DNA of 5,904 bases from Pseudomonadota bacterium (GCA_023434265.1 JAEYTA010000208.1:1-5904); one strand, 5' to 3'. Counted from the stretch's first letter, positions 1-5,904 are shown. Program-made: numbers and translations. Notes: generated from the sequence alone by a model not told the origin.

Positions 1-199
1 TGGTCAGGGTGATGCCCAGGGCCGCGGCGGCGATCTCGGCGTCCTTGAAGAACAGCTCGTAGAAATCGCCCATGCGGAAGAACAGGATGGCGTCCGGCTG
101 GCTGGCCTTGGCCGCCAGGAACTGGGCCATCACCGGCGTCACGCCCTCGGCGGACGGCAGGTCGGCGGCTTTCGGCGGGTGGACGAGGGGCGCGTTCAT
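1..199 (-). CDS. mutS: DNA mismatch repair protein MutS, N-terminal part (runs off left edge)
   Basis: MutS recognises mismatched or looped-out bases in newly replicated DNA and recruits MutL; it works in the cytoplasm as an ATP-dependent dimer. Only the first 66 codons are inside the window, reading leftwards from the ATG at 199. They cover the start of the mismatch-binding domain I. The conserved block L-F-F-R-M-G-D-F-Y-E-L-F-F (residues 39-51) holds the Phe-x-Glu motif (F46, E48) that stacks on and contacts the mismatched base, equivalent to F36/E38 of E. coli MutS; A-x-x-L-G-I-T-L-T follows, as in the family. The N-terminus is about 10 residues longer than in E. coli. No clear Shine-Dalgarno precedes this ATG; an internal ATG (residue 24) would cut off the start of the domain and is less likely. 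The gene is transcribed divergently from the DUF4328 gene across about 90 bp. Identification is secure; the rest of the gene is not visible. Confidence 0.95.
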   Translation of the reverse strand, partial: MNAPLVHPPKAADLPSAEGVTPVMAQFLAAKASQPDAILFFRMGDFYELFFKDAEIAAAALGITLT

Positions 200-289
200 G
201 GGAGCGCGACAGGGTGAAGGAAGGCGCGGGCGCGCTCAAGCCGTTGCAAAGCCCCCCGGGATGTGGCGCTGTGGACCACGGGGGATCCG

Positions 290-919
290 ATGACATCGAG
301 AAGATATCGCTTCCGGGCGATCAACAAACTCGGCCGCGCTGCCGCGCTGTGGCTCGGGATACACGCCGTGAGCGATGCGGTGGGCGTGGCGTGGGCGATC
401 GGCGACCTCTGGGTCTTCTCGAACCTCGATCACCTGCCGATGTCCGTGCTGGAAACGTGGGACAGGATCGCGCTGATCGGGTTCGTCCAGCTGGCGATCT
501 ATGTGGTCACCGTGTTTCTGGTGGGAAGATGGACCTATCGGGCCAGCGCCAATGTCCACGCGGGCGGCCGTCGGCTCGACATCTCGCCGGGCTGGGCTGT
601 TGGCTGGTATTTCATCCCCATCGCAAACCTGTGGAAGCCGCACCAGGCGCTGGCGGGAATCGCTCGCGCCACGGTCACGTCGCCGGCGACGCTGCCGACA
701 GCCCTGTGGTGGGCGGCGTGGCTGGCGACCAGCATCACCGGCAACATCAGCTTTCGGCTGGGCCTGCGCGCGGTCGAGCCGCACGAGATCATGGTGTCGA
801 CGGCCTTCGGCCTCGTGTCGAGCGTCGCGGGGATCGTCGCCGCCCTTGCCCTGAGGCGGATCGTGATGCGCATCACCGCCGCCCAGACCCTCGACCGCGC
901 GGCCGCCGACGTCTTCTGA
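290..919 (+). CDS. DUF4328 family integral membrane protein
   Basis: A predicted inner-membrane protein of 209 residues and unknown function. It has four hydrophobic segments, at about residues 16-38, 60-79, 136-154 and 170-190. Between the second and third lies the DUF4328 hallmark (residues 99-117): S-P-G-W-A-V-G-W-Y-F-I-P followed by I-A-N-L-W-K-P. Proteins with this domain are widespread in bacteria, and I know of no established biochemical role. I chose the ATG at 290 because a purine-rich GGGGGA (280-285) lies just upstream; an in-frame GTG at 263 would add nine residues (218 aa) and is the main alternative. The gene is divergent from mutS. The B12 riboswitch begins about 20 nt after its stop, so transcription of the btuB leader must start within or just after this gene, or arrive by read-through. 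Family assignment comes from motif memory. Confidence 0.85.
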   Translation: MTSRRYRFRAINKLGRAAALWLGIHAVSDAVGVAWAIGDLWVFSNLDHLPMSVLETWDRIALIGFVQLAIYVVTVFLVGRWTYRASANVHAGGRRLDISPGWAVGWYFIPIANLWKPHQALAGIARATVTSPATLPTALWWAAWLATSITGNISFRLGLRAVEPHEIMVSTAFGLVSSVAGIVAALALRRIVMRITAAQTLDRAAADVF

Positions 920-938
920 TCTTGCGCGGCCCCGGCGC

Positions 939-1128
939 CCCTGCGACAAGCGCTACAGGCGGTTAAGGGAACGCGGTCCAACACCGCGGCTGTGCCCGCA
1001 ACTGTAGGCGGCGAGACGGTCGATCATTCCGGGGCTTCGGCTCCGGCGTCACTGGGCAACCGGGAAGGCGCGATCCTCCGTCATTGACCCGCAAGCCAGG
1101 AGACCTGGCCGCCGACGTCGTCCGTCGC
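939..1128 (+). promoter_or_regulatory. Cobalamin (B12) riboswitch upstream of btuB
   Basis: An mRNA aptamer that binds adenosylcobalamin or a related corrinoid and lowers expression of the downstream uptake gene. Visible conserved blocks, in order: GGTTAAGGGAA (961-971); the hairpin CGCGGT/ACCGCG (972-977 with 983-988); GCTGTGCCCGCAACTGT (989-1005), the core of the cobalamin class; CTACAG (953-958) complementary to CTGTAG (1002-1007); a seven-pair hairpin closed by a TTCG loop (1029-1046); GTCACTG (1048-1054); CGGGAAGG (1061-1068); and the B12 box AAGCCAGGAGACCTGGC (1093-1109). Outer boundaries are approximate: GCGAC (943-947) can pair with GTCGC (1124-1128) as a closing P1-like helix. The next gene is a BtuB-type receptor, the expected target. 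Not established from sequence: the exact corrinoid preferred, and whether control acts on transcription or translation. Confidence 0.95.
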
Positions 1129-1163
1129 TGTCCGGGACCAGGCAGGGGCGCGGTGAACCGTCG

Positions 1164-1210
1164 TGACGACCCGGTCCCAGCGTCGCCCTTCTCGGGCGGG
1201 CCGGTCGTCA
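1164..1210 (+). promoter_or_regulatory. Stem-loop in btuB leader, candidate expression platform
   Basis: TGACGACCCGG (1164-1174) pairs with CCGGTCGTCA (1201-1210) to give ten base pairs with one bulged C (1171). A second small hairpin, CGCCC/GGGCG, sits inside it at 1184-1198. It lies between the B12 aptamer and the btuB start, where an expression platform is expected. There is no U-tract after it, so it is not a classical intrinsic terminator. Upstream GGGACC (1134-1139) is an exact complement of GGTCCC (1173-1178), which overlaps the left arm, so the two helices compete. Regulatory role is inference. Confidence 0.4.
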
Positions 1211-1246
1211 GCCACGTCGCCGCGGCGCGCTCGCGCGGGGACCGAC

Positions 1247-1250
1247 GGAG
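1247..1250 (+). promoter_or_regulatory. Ribosome binding site of btuB
   Basis: GGAG, eight bases before the ATG at 1259. It supports starting btuB there rather than at the in-frame GTG at 1163, which lies at the foot of the leader stem-loop. Overlapping bases (1243-1250) are complementary to two seven-base stretches in or beside the riboswitch (1076-1082 and 1121-1127), so the site might be masked; that masking is inference. Confidence 0.65.
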
Positions 1251-1258
1251 CCCTTCGC

Positions 1259-3091
1259 ATGCAGCGAGCCCTTCTCCTGACCACGGCCGCGGCCGTGCTT
1301 GTTCCCTTGTCCGCCCAGGCGCGGGCGCCCGACGACCTGGCCGATCCGCTGGACGAGGTGGTGGTCACCGCCACCCGCCTGCCGGCCATCGTCCACGAGA
1401 CCCCGGGCGCGCGGGTGATCGACCGCGAGACCATCGACCGCCGCGGCGCCGTGTTCGCCACGGACATCCTCGCCGACGTGCCCGGCCTGTCGGTGGTGCG
1501 CTCGGGCGCCTTCGGCGGGGTCGCCCAGGTGCGCATGCGCGGGGCGGGGCCGGGCAAGACCCTGGTGCTGGTCGACGGGGCGCCGGTCAACGATCCGGCC
1601 GAGGTCAACGGCGCCTTCGACTTCGGCGGCTTCGACCTCGCCGACGTCGAGCGCATCGAGGTGCTGTCGGGGCCGCAGTCGTCGCTGTGGGGCTCGGACG
1701 CCATCGGCGGGGTGATCGCCTTCACCACCCGCGAGACCGACGGGGTCGCCGTCGATGTCGAGGCCGGATCGTTCGGCGCCCGTCGCGGCCGACTGGCCCT
1801 CGGAACCGTCGAAGCCGACCGCGCCCTCGGCGCCTGGGTCTCCCACACGGCCGCCGACGGCATCTCCGCCGCCGACGCCCGCGACGGGAACAGCGAGCGC
1901 GACGGCCTGACCTCGACCACCGTCGGGGCGAAGGGCCGATACACGGTCTCGCCTGCTGTGTCGCTGGACGGGTCGGTGCGGTGGACCGAGGCCGAGGTCG
2001 ACCTCGACGGCTATCCGGCCCCCGCCTTCACCCTCGCGGATGCGCCCGACCGGCAGACCAGCGAGCAGTGGTCCGGCGTCGCCGGTCTCGGCCTCTCCGC
2101 CTTCGGCCTCGAGCACCGCTTCAGCCTCGCGGCGCATGAACTGGACCGCGAGACCGTCTCGGACTTCCCCTCGGCCTTCGACGCCTCCCGCCGGGCGTGG
2201 CGCTGGCAGGCGGAAGGCGCCGTCGGCGGCGTCGACGTCGTCTTCGGCGCCGAACGCGAGGATGCGGAAGGCCGTCTCTCGACAGGGCTGACCGGCGAGC
2301 TGGGAACGACCTCCGCCTTCGCCACCGCCCGTGTCGAGCCCGTCGAACGCCTGGGCCTGACCGGCGCCCTGCGTCACGACGCCACCGACGACTTCGGCTC
2401 GAAGACCACCGGCCGCCTCTCCGCCGCCTTCGACGCGGGGGCGGGGGTGACCCTGTCCGCGGCGTGGGGCACGGGCTTCAAGGCGCCGTCGATCAGCCAG
2501 GCGCTGTGCGACTTCTGCTTCGCCCCGCAGCCGTGGCCGGAGCTGGTTCCAGAAGCGGCCGAAGGCTGGGAGGCGGCGATCGGCTGGCGCGCGCCCGATG
2601 GCCGGGTCGAAGGCCGCGCCACCCTTTACCGGCTGGAGGTCGAGGACCAGATCGCCTGGGTCGCGGGCCGGTATGTCAACATCGCCGAGACCGCGACCGA
2701 CGGTGTCGAGCTTGAGGGCCGCGCCCGGCTGGGCGGGGGCCTCGACCTGACGCTGGCCTACGCCTGGACCGACGCCCGCGACGAGACCACCGGCGAGCGG
2801 TTGCTGCGCGTGCCGGAGCATGCCGGCTCGGCGACCCTGGGCTGGAGCGGCGAGCGGCTGTCGGCGGCGCTGACGGTGCGGACCGAGAGCGAGCAGGCGG
2901 ATTCGGACGGCTTCGGGACGGTGATGCGCGAGAGCTTCGTCACCGCCAACCTGTCCGGCTCCTACGCCCTGACGGACGCCGTCACCCTGACCGCCCGGAT
3001 CGAGAACCTGGCGGACACAGCCTACCAGCAGGTGTTCGGCTACGGCGAGCCGGGGCGGTCCGGCTACCTCGGGCTCAGGCTGCGCTACTGA
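1259..3091 (+). CDS. btuB: TonB-dependent outer-membrane cobalamin receptor BtuB
   Basis: Outer-membrane beta-barrel receptor that imports cobalamin (vitamin B12) using energy passed from TonB-ExbB-ExbD. The protein is 610 residues, close to E. coli BtuB (614). In order: a signal peptide (residues 1-21, probable cut after A-Q-A); a TonB box, D-E-V-V-V-T-A-T-R (32-40), comparable to the D-T-L-V-V-T-A box of E. coli BtuB; a plug domain to about residue 157 containing V-E-R-I-E-V-L-S-G-P-Q-S-S-L-W-G-S-D-A (130-148); then the 22-strand-type barrel, with G-F-K-A-P (406-410) and a final L-G-L-R-L-R-Y whose terminal aromatic residue is the usual BAM-assembly signal. The ATG at 1259 is preferred because the signal peptide begins there and GGAG precedes it. 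The cobalamin riboswitch immediately upstream independently supports B12 as substrate over iron-siderophores. No btuCDF or cob genes lie in the window, so it appears to be a single-gene unit. An unusual C-x-x-C (C417, C420) follows the G-F-K-A-P strand. Its end overlaps the convergent downstream gene by 17 nt. Confidence 0.93.
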   Translation: MQRALLLTTAAAVLVPLSAQARAPDDLADPLDEVVVTATRLPAIVHETPGARVIDRETIDRRGAVFATDILADVPGLSVVRSGAFGGVAQVRMRGAGPGKTLVLVDGAPVNDPAEVNGAFDFGGFDLADVERIEVLSGPQSSLWGSDAIGGVIAFTTRETDGVAVDVEAGSFGARRGRLALGTVEADRALGAWVSHTAADGISAADARDGNSERDGLTSTTVGAKGRYTVSPAVSLDGSVRWTEAEVDLDGYPAPAFTLADAPDRQTSEQWSGVAGLGLSAFGLEHRFSLAAHELDRETVSDFPSAFDASRRAWRWQAEGAVGGVDVVFGAEREDAEGRLSTGLTGELGTTSAFATARVEPVERLGLTGALRHDATDDFGSKTTGRLSAAFDAGAGVTLSAAWGTGFKAPSISQALCDFCFAPQPWPELVPEAAEGWEAAIGWRAPDGRVEGRATLYRLEVEDQIAWVAGRYVNIAETATDGVELEGRARLGGGLDLTLAYAWTDARDETTGERLLRVPEHAGSATLGWSGERLSAALTVRTESEQADSDGFGTVMRESFVTANLSGSYALTDAVTLTARIENLADTAYQQVFGYGEPGRSGYLGLRLRY

Positions 3092-3968
3092 TCCGGCGCA
3101 CGGTGGCGAGGACGGGGGCCGGCTGCTCGAGCTGCAGCTGGCCCCAGTCCAGCGCCGGAGCGGGGGCGTGGGCGGCGGCCAGCATCGCGCGCAGCTCGGC
3201 GGCCGAGGCGGCCGAGGCGACCACGGCGGAGGCCTGCGGCAGGCCGAGGGTGTAGGCGAGGATCGCCTGCATCGGGTCGACGCGAGCCTCCGCCAGCCGG
3301 CGGCGGATGCGCGACAGCTGCGGGGCGTAGCGGTTCATCTCCGGCGGCAGGGCGTCGCCGCTCATGAACAGCAGGCCGCCGGCGAACACCGAGGACAGGT
3401 GGATGTCGACGCCGAGGTCGGCCAGTTCGTCCAGCACGCCGGTACGGTGGGCGCGCTGGTCGAGCAGGCTGCAGGGCAGTTGGACCAGATCCGGCTGGAA
3501 ACGCCGGGCCAGCAGCACCGGCCCGTCCTCCATTGCCGCGCAGAAGCCGATGCGCCGGAACAGGCCGCGATCCTTGAGCGCCTGCATCCGCTCCCACAGC
3601 TCGCGCCCCTCGGAGCCGACGAGGTCGGCGGCGCTGGAGGCCAGCAGGGCGTCGCCGCGCGGCAGGCCGAGACGCTCCAGCGAGCGGCGGGCGCGGGCCT
3701 CGACGCGGTCGACGCCCTCGGCGATCGGCACGGTGCGCACGGTGACGCGGAACGGCGAGGGAAAGGGCCAGGACTGGCCCAGCATCCGCTCGCCGTCGCC
3801 GTCCGGGCGGGTGGCGACCACGGTGACGCCGGCGTCGGCGGCGGTCTGGAGCAGGAAACGGAGCGATTCCTCGCGCGCGCCGGCGGGCGCCGGCATGGCG
3901 CGCTCGGGCGCATGCACGACCGCGAGGGCGAGCTTGTCGACCGGAGACGGGGCGCGGTTCGGGATCAC
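3075..3968 (-). CDS. Aldo/keto reductase-fold protein, catalytic tetrad apparently lost
   Basis: A protein of about 297 residues with the layout of the aldo/keto reductase superfamily (NADPH-dependent TIM barrels). Family-like segments include A-A-D-A-G-V-T (43-49), G-E-R-M-L-G (59-64), R-S-L-E-R-L-G (95-101), L-K-D-R-G-L-F-R-R-I-G (131-141), F-Q-P-D-L-V-Q-L-P (157-165) with L-L-D-Q-R after it, and a C-terminal L-A-Y-T-L-G-L-P block. Aligned from memory with ordinary members (D-T-A-x-x-Y-G, V-T-K, L-L-x-H), the catalytic Asp, Tyr, Lys and His correspond to V51, D56, R78 and S111, so reductase activity is doubtful and a non-enzymatic or altered role is possible. The reading frame is intact with normal codon use, so it does not look like a decaying pseudogene. 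The start is uncertain: GTG at 3968 fits the start of homology but has no Shine-Dalgarno; an ATG at 4067 would add 33 atypical residues. It is divergent from argG and converges on btuB, overlapping its last 17 nt. The substrate is unknown. Confidence 0.78.
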   Translation of the reverse strand: MIPNRAPSPVDKLALAVVHAPERAMPAPAGAREESLRFLLQTAADAGVTVVATRPDGDGERMLGQSWPFPSPFRVTVRTVPIAEGVDRVEARARRSLERLGLPRGDALLASSAADLVGSEGRELWERMQALKDRGLFRRIGFCAAMEDGPVLLARRFQPDLVQLPCSLLDQRAHRTGVLDELADLGVDIHLSSVFAGGLLFMSGDALPPEMNRYAPQLSRIRRRLAEARVDPMQAILAYTLGLPQASAVVASAASAAELRAMLAAAHAPAPALDWGQLQLEQPAPVLATVRRISSAA

Positions 3969-4137
3969 CGGCGGAGTCTGACGGGCAAAGCTTAAGACCC
4001 GCCTTCCAACTCCTTGCCCGAACCTTACCCGGCGAGCGCCGGTATCGCCGCAATCCCGCCCTTGCATCGGCGGGCGTCTGGTCCTTAAAGCGCGCCCACG
4101 GAACCGCCGCCTCCCCGCGTTCGTCCAAGGATCCCCG
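3969..4137. promoter_or_regulatory. Divergent intergenic region between the aldo/keto reductase gene and argG
   Basis: About 170 bp that must hold the promoters for argG (rightward) and probably for the leftward gene, unless that gene starts at 4067. The only promoter-like pair I see for argG is TTGCAT (4062-4067), 17 bp, TTAAAG (4085-4090); each matches only half of the sigma-70 consensus, so this is a weak suggestion. No ARG-box-like or other convincing operator palindrome was recognised. Confidence 0.35.
4127..4131 (+). promoter_or_regulatory. Ribosome binding site of argG
   Basis: AAGGA six bases before the ATG at 4138. Its strength and spacing fix the argG start, and the encoded N-terminus reaches the nucleotide-binding loop after only 15 residues, as is usual for the family. 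Confidence 0.7.
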
Positions 4138-5376
4138 ATGTCGTCCTCCCTGCCCGCCCCGAAGAAGGTCGTGCTCGCCTACTCCGGCGGTCTCGACACC
4201 TCGATCATCCTCAAGTGGCTGCAGACCGAATACGGCGCCGAGGTGGTCACCTTCACCGCCGACCTCGGCCAGGGCGAGGAGCTGGGGCCGGCGCGCGAGA
4301 AGGCGCTGAAGCTCGGCATCAAGCCGGAGAACATCTTCATCGACGACCTGCGCGAGGAGTTCGTGCGGGACTACGTCTTCCCGATGTTCCGGGCCAACAC
4401 GGTCTACGAGGGCCAGTACCTGCTCGGCACCTCGATCGCCCGGCCGCTGATCGCCAAACGCCAGATCGAGATCGCGCGCATGGTCGGCGCCGACGCCGTC
4501 TGTCACGGGGCCACCGGCAAGGGCAATGACCAGGTCCGCTTCGAGCTGGGCTACTATGCGCTGGAGCCCGACATCCGGGTGATCGCGCCGTGGCGGGAGT
4601 GGAGCTTCCGCAGCCGCGAGGCGCTGCTGGACTTCGCCGAGAAGCACCAGATCCCGATCTCCAAGGACAAGCGCGGCGAGGCCCCCTTCTCGGTCGACGC
4701 CAACCTGCTGCACAGCTCCTCGGAAGGGAAGGTGCTGGAGGACCCGGCGGTCGAAGCCCCCGAGTTCGTGCACCAGCGCACCATCTCGCCGGAGGACGCG
4801 CCGGATGCGCCGACCGTCATCGCCATCGGCTTCGAGAAGGGCGACGCCGTCTCCATCGACGGCGAGGCCCTGTCGCCGGCCGAGCTGCTGACCCGCCTCA
4901 ACCAGCTGGGCCACGACAACGGCGTCGGCCGGCTGGACCTGGTCGAGAACCGCTTCGTCGGCATGAAGTCGCGCGGCGTCTACGAGACCCCGGGCGGGAC
5001 CATCCTGCTGGCGGCGCACCGCGGCATGGAGTCGATCACCCTCGATCGCGGGGCGATGCACCTGAAGGACGAGCTGGCGGTCAAATACGCCCACCTGATC
5101 TACAACGGCTTCTGGTTCTCGCCCGAGCGCGAGATGCTGCAGGCGGCCATCGACCACAGCCAGCAGCGGGTCAACGGAACCGTGCGGGTCAAGCTCTACA
5201 AGGGCAACGTCACCGTCATCGGCCGCGAGAGCCCCGACAGCCTGTACGACCAGGAGTTGGTCACCTTCGAGGAAGGCGCCGTGGCCTACGACCACCGCGA
5301 CGCCGAGGGCTTCATCAAGCTCAACGCCCTGCGCCTGCGGGTGCTGGGCAAGCGGGACGCGCGCGGGCGGGGTTGA
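4138..5376 (+). CDS. argG: Argininosuccinate synthase
   Basis: Cytoplasmic enzyme of arginine biosynthesis: condenses L-citrulline with L-aspartate, using ATP and releasing AMP and pyrophosphate, to give argininosuccinate, which ArgH then splits. Complete at 412 residues, close to the usual 400 or so. The N-terminal ATP pyrophosphatase domain opens with the signature A-Y-S-G-G-L-D-T-S (residues 14-22), whose S-G-G-x-D-x-S loop holds the ATP phosphates. The second family signature, G-A-T-G-K-G-N-D-Q-V-R-F (124-135), binds nucleotide and aspartate. Further hallmarks are S-S-E-G-K-V-L-E-D-P (194-203) and G-V-Y-E-T-P-G-G (280-287). All key motif residues are intact, so the enzyme should be active. 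It is transcribed alone in this window: a divergent gene lies upstream and a strong inverted repeat plus an unrelated secreted-protein gene lie downstream, so no arg operon is seen here. No leader peptide or attenuator was found upstream. Confidence 0.98.
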   Translation: MSSSLPAPKKVVLAYSGGLDTSIILKWLQTEYGAEVVTFTADLGQGEELGPAREKALKLGIKPENIFIDDLREEFVRDYVFPMFRANTVYEGQYLLGTSIARPLIAKRQIEIARMVGADAVCHGATGKGNDQVRFELGYYALEPDIRVIAPWREWSFRSREALLDFAEKHQIPISKDKRGEAPFSVDANLLHSSSEGKVLEDPAVEAPEFVHQRTISPEDAPDAPTVIAIGFEKGDAVSIDGEALSPAELLTRLNQLGHDNGVGRLDLVENRFVGMKSRGVYETPGGTILLAAHRGMESITLDRGAMHLKDELAVKYAHLIYNGFWFSPEREMLQAAIDHSQQRVNGTVRVKLYKGNVTVIGRESPDSLYDQELVTFEEGAVAYDHRDAEGFIKLNALRLRVLGKRDARGRG

Positions 5377-5411
5377 CGCGGGGGAGCGGGGCGGGGACCC
5401 GTGACGAGGGC

Positions 5412-5448
5412 GGCGCCTTTCCGGTCGCCAGCACGCGGAAAAGGCGCC
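5412..5448 (+). terminator. Inverted repeat after argG, possible terminator
   Basis: GGCGCCTTTCCG (5412-5423) and CGGAAAAGGCGCC (5436-5448) form a stem of 12 pairs with a single bulged A and a 12-base loop, beginning 35 bp after the argG stop. No run of T follows, so it is not a textbook intrinsic terminator; it could be a terminator of the type common in GC-rich genomes, an mRNA 3'-end stabiliser, or a protein-binding palindrome. Confidence 0.45.
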
Positions 5449-5499
5449 AGAGTCGGATCTCCCGGAGCCCGGCGCTCCCTTCCATCTGACGAGCCTCCC

Positions 5500-5904
5500 A
5501 TGTCGACCCGCGCGATCCTCGCCGCCGCCGCCTTCCTCGCGGCCGCGCCGCTGGCGCTCCCCGCCTTTGGCCAGGAACCCGCCACGCCGCCCGCCGCCCA
5601 GGCCGAGGCGGATTCCGAGGCCGCCGAGGCCGCCTTCGAGGCCCGCGCCGAGGCGTTCGAAGCGCGCATGGAAGCCATGGGCGCCGAGATGCAGACGGCC
5701 GTCTCGGCCGCGGCCGGCGACCAGGCGAAGCTGTCGACCGACCTCGACGTCATCGCCGCCCGCTATCAGCCCGACGCCGACGCCTTCGCCGAGGAGCTGA
5801 AGGCCTTCATCGCCTCGCAGCTGGCCAACATGCCCCCGGAGGCCCAGGCCCAGATGGCCATGGCCGGTCCGATGATCGACGCCCAGGTGCGGGGCGCCCC
5901 GGCC
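5500..5904 (+). CDS. Secreted Ala/Glu-rich protein of unknown function, N-terminal part (runs off right edge)
   Basis: An open reading frame of 135 codons with no stop before the window ends. The protein starts with a typical Sec signal peptide: short basic start (M-S-T-R), an alanine/leucine core (about residues 5-20) and a probable cut after A-F-G (residue 24), so the product is likely periplasmic or secreted. It continues with a Pro/Ala linker, then a charged Ala/Glu/Met-rich helical stretch (about residues 39-65) that could form a short coiled coil and contains a repeat-like F-E-A-R-A-E-A / F-E-A-R-M-E-A. The remainder contains Y-Q-P-D-A-D-A-F-A-E-E-L-K and looks alpha-helical. I do not recognise a family. 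The start is supported by the signal peptide and a weak GACGAG (5488-5493) six bases upstream. It lies 123 bp after argG beyond an inverted repeat, so it is probably a separate transcription unit. A lipoprotein is unlikely because no lipobox Cys is present. Confidence 0.8.
   Translation, partial: MSTRAILAAAAFLAAAPLALPAFGQEPATPPAAQAEADSEAAEAAFEARAEAFEARMEAMGAEMQTAVSAAAGDQAKLSTDLDVIAARYQPDADAFAEELKAFIASQLANMPPEAQAQMAMAGPMIDAQVRGAPA

Noticed and set aside
1220..1238. CCGCG/CGCGG hairpin just before the btuB ribosome site
   Set aside because: Only five pairs of simple GC repeats, expected by chance at this base composition.
1163..1258. Upstream in-frame GTG start for btuB
   Set aside because: It would place 32 Arg-rich residues before a clear signal peptide and use the leader stem-loop as coding sequence; the ATG at 1259 has a good ribosome site.
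1084..2139. Arg/Pro-rich plus-strand frame overlapping riboswitch and btuB
   Set aside because: Overlaps the B12 box and the btuB frame; composition typical of a +1 shadow frame.
1208..2821. A 537-codon open frame antisense to btuB
   Set aside because: Shadow of the strongly GC3-biased btuB frame; low-complexity Gly/Arg/Ala sequence with no motifs.
4062..4090. Sigma-70-like TTGCAT-17-TTAAAG as a firm argG promoter
   Set aside because: Only half of each hexamer matches consensus; mentioned as a weak suggestion rather than called as a promoter.
3085..5295. A 736-codon open frame on the minus strand spanning antisense argG and the aldo/keto reductase gene
   Set aside because: It is antisense to a certain gene (argG) and out of frame with the reductase-like gene; composition is that of a GC-rich shadow frame with no recognisable domain.
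1..5904. Mobile elements, defence or other multi-gene novel systems, CRISPR, tRNA or rRNA
   Set aside because: No transposase, integrase, terminal or direct repeats, spacer arrays or RNA-gene signatures seen; genes are housekeeping or common families.

Overview
The window is very GC-rich, gene-dense bacterial chromosome. The argininosuccinate synthase, MutS and cobalamin-receptor sequences, together with strong GC3 bias and Ala/Arg-rich proteins, suggest an alphaproteobacterium, probably Caulobacterales (Brevundimonas/Caulobacter-like). That placement rests on sequence character and memory, not on a search. No mobile element, CRISPR array, tRNA or rRNA is visible, and the region looks like core chromosome.

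Layout from left to right. (1) The 5' end of mutS on the minus strand, running off the left edge. (2) Divergently, a four-helix membrane protein of the DUF4328 family. (3) A full cobalamin (B12) riboswitch aptamer and a structured leader of about 130 nt. (4) btuB, a 610-residue TonB-dependent outer-membrane cobalamin receptor controlled by that leader. (5) On the minus strand, overlapping the last 17 nt of btuB tail to tail, an aldo/keto-reductase-fold protein in which the usual Asp-Tyr-Lys-His catalytic tetrad seems to be replaced. (6) Divergently, argG, complete, with a good ribosome binding site. (7) A strong inverted repeat after argG. (8) The first 135 codons of a secreted, Ala/Glu-rich protein of unknown function, still open at the right edge.

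The clearest functional unit is riboswitch plus btuB: cobalamin sensing in the mRNA leader limits synthesis of its own importer. argG (arginine biosynthesis) and mutS (mismatch repair) are independent housekeeping genes. I see no undescribed multi-gene system. The items most worth following up are the apparent pseudo-enzyme aldo/keto reductase and the competing pairings in the btuB leader.
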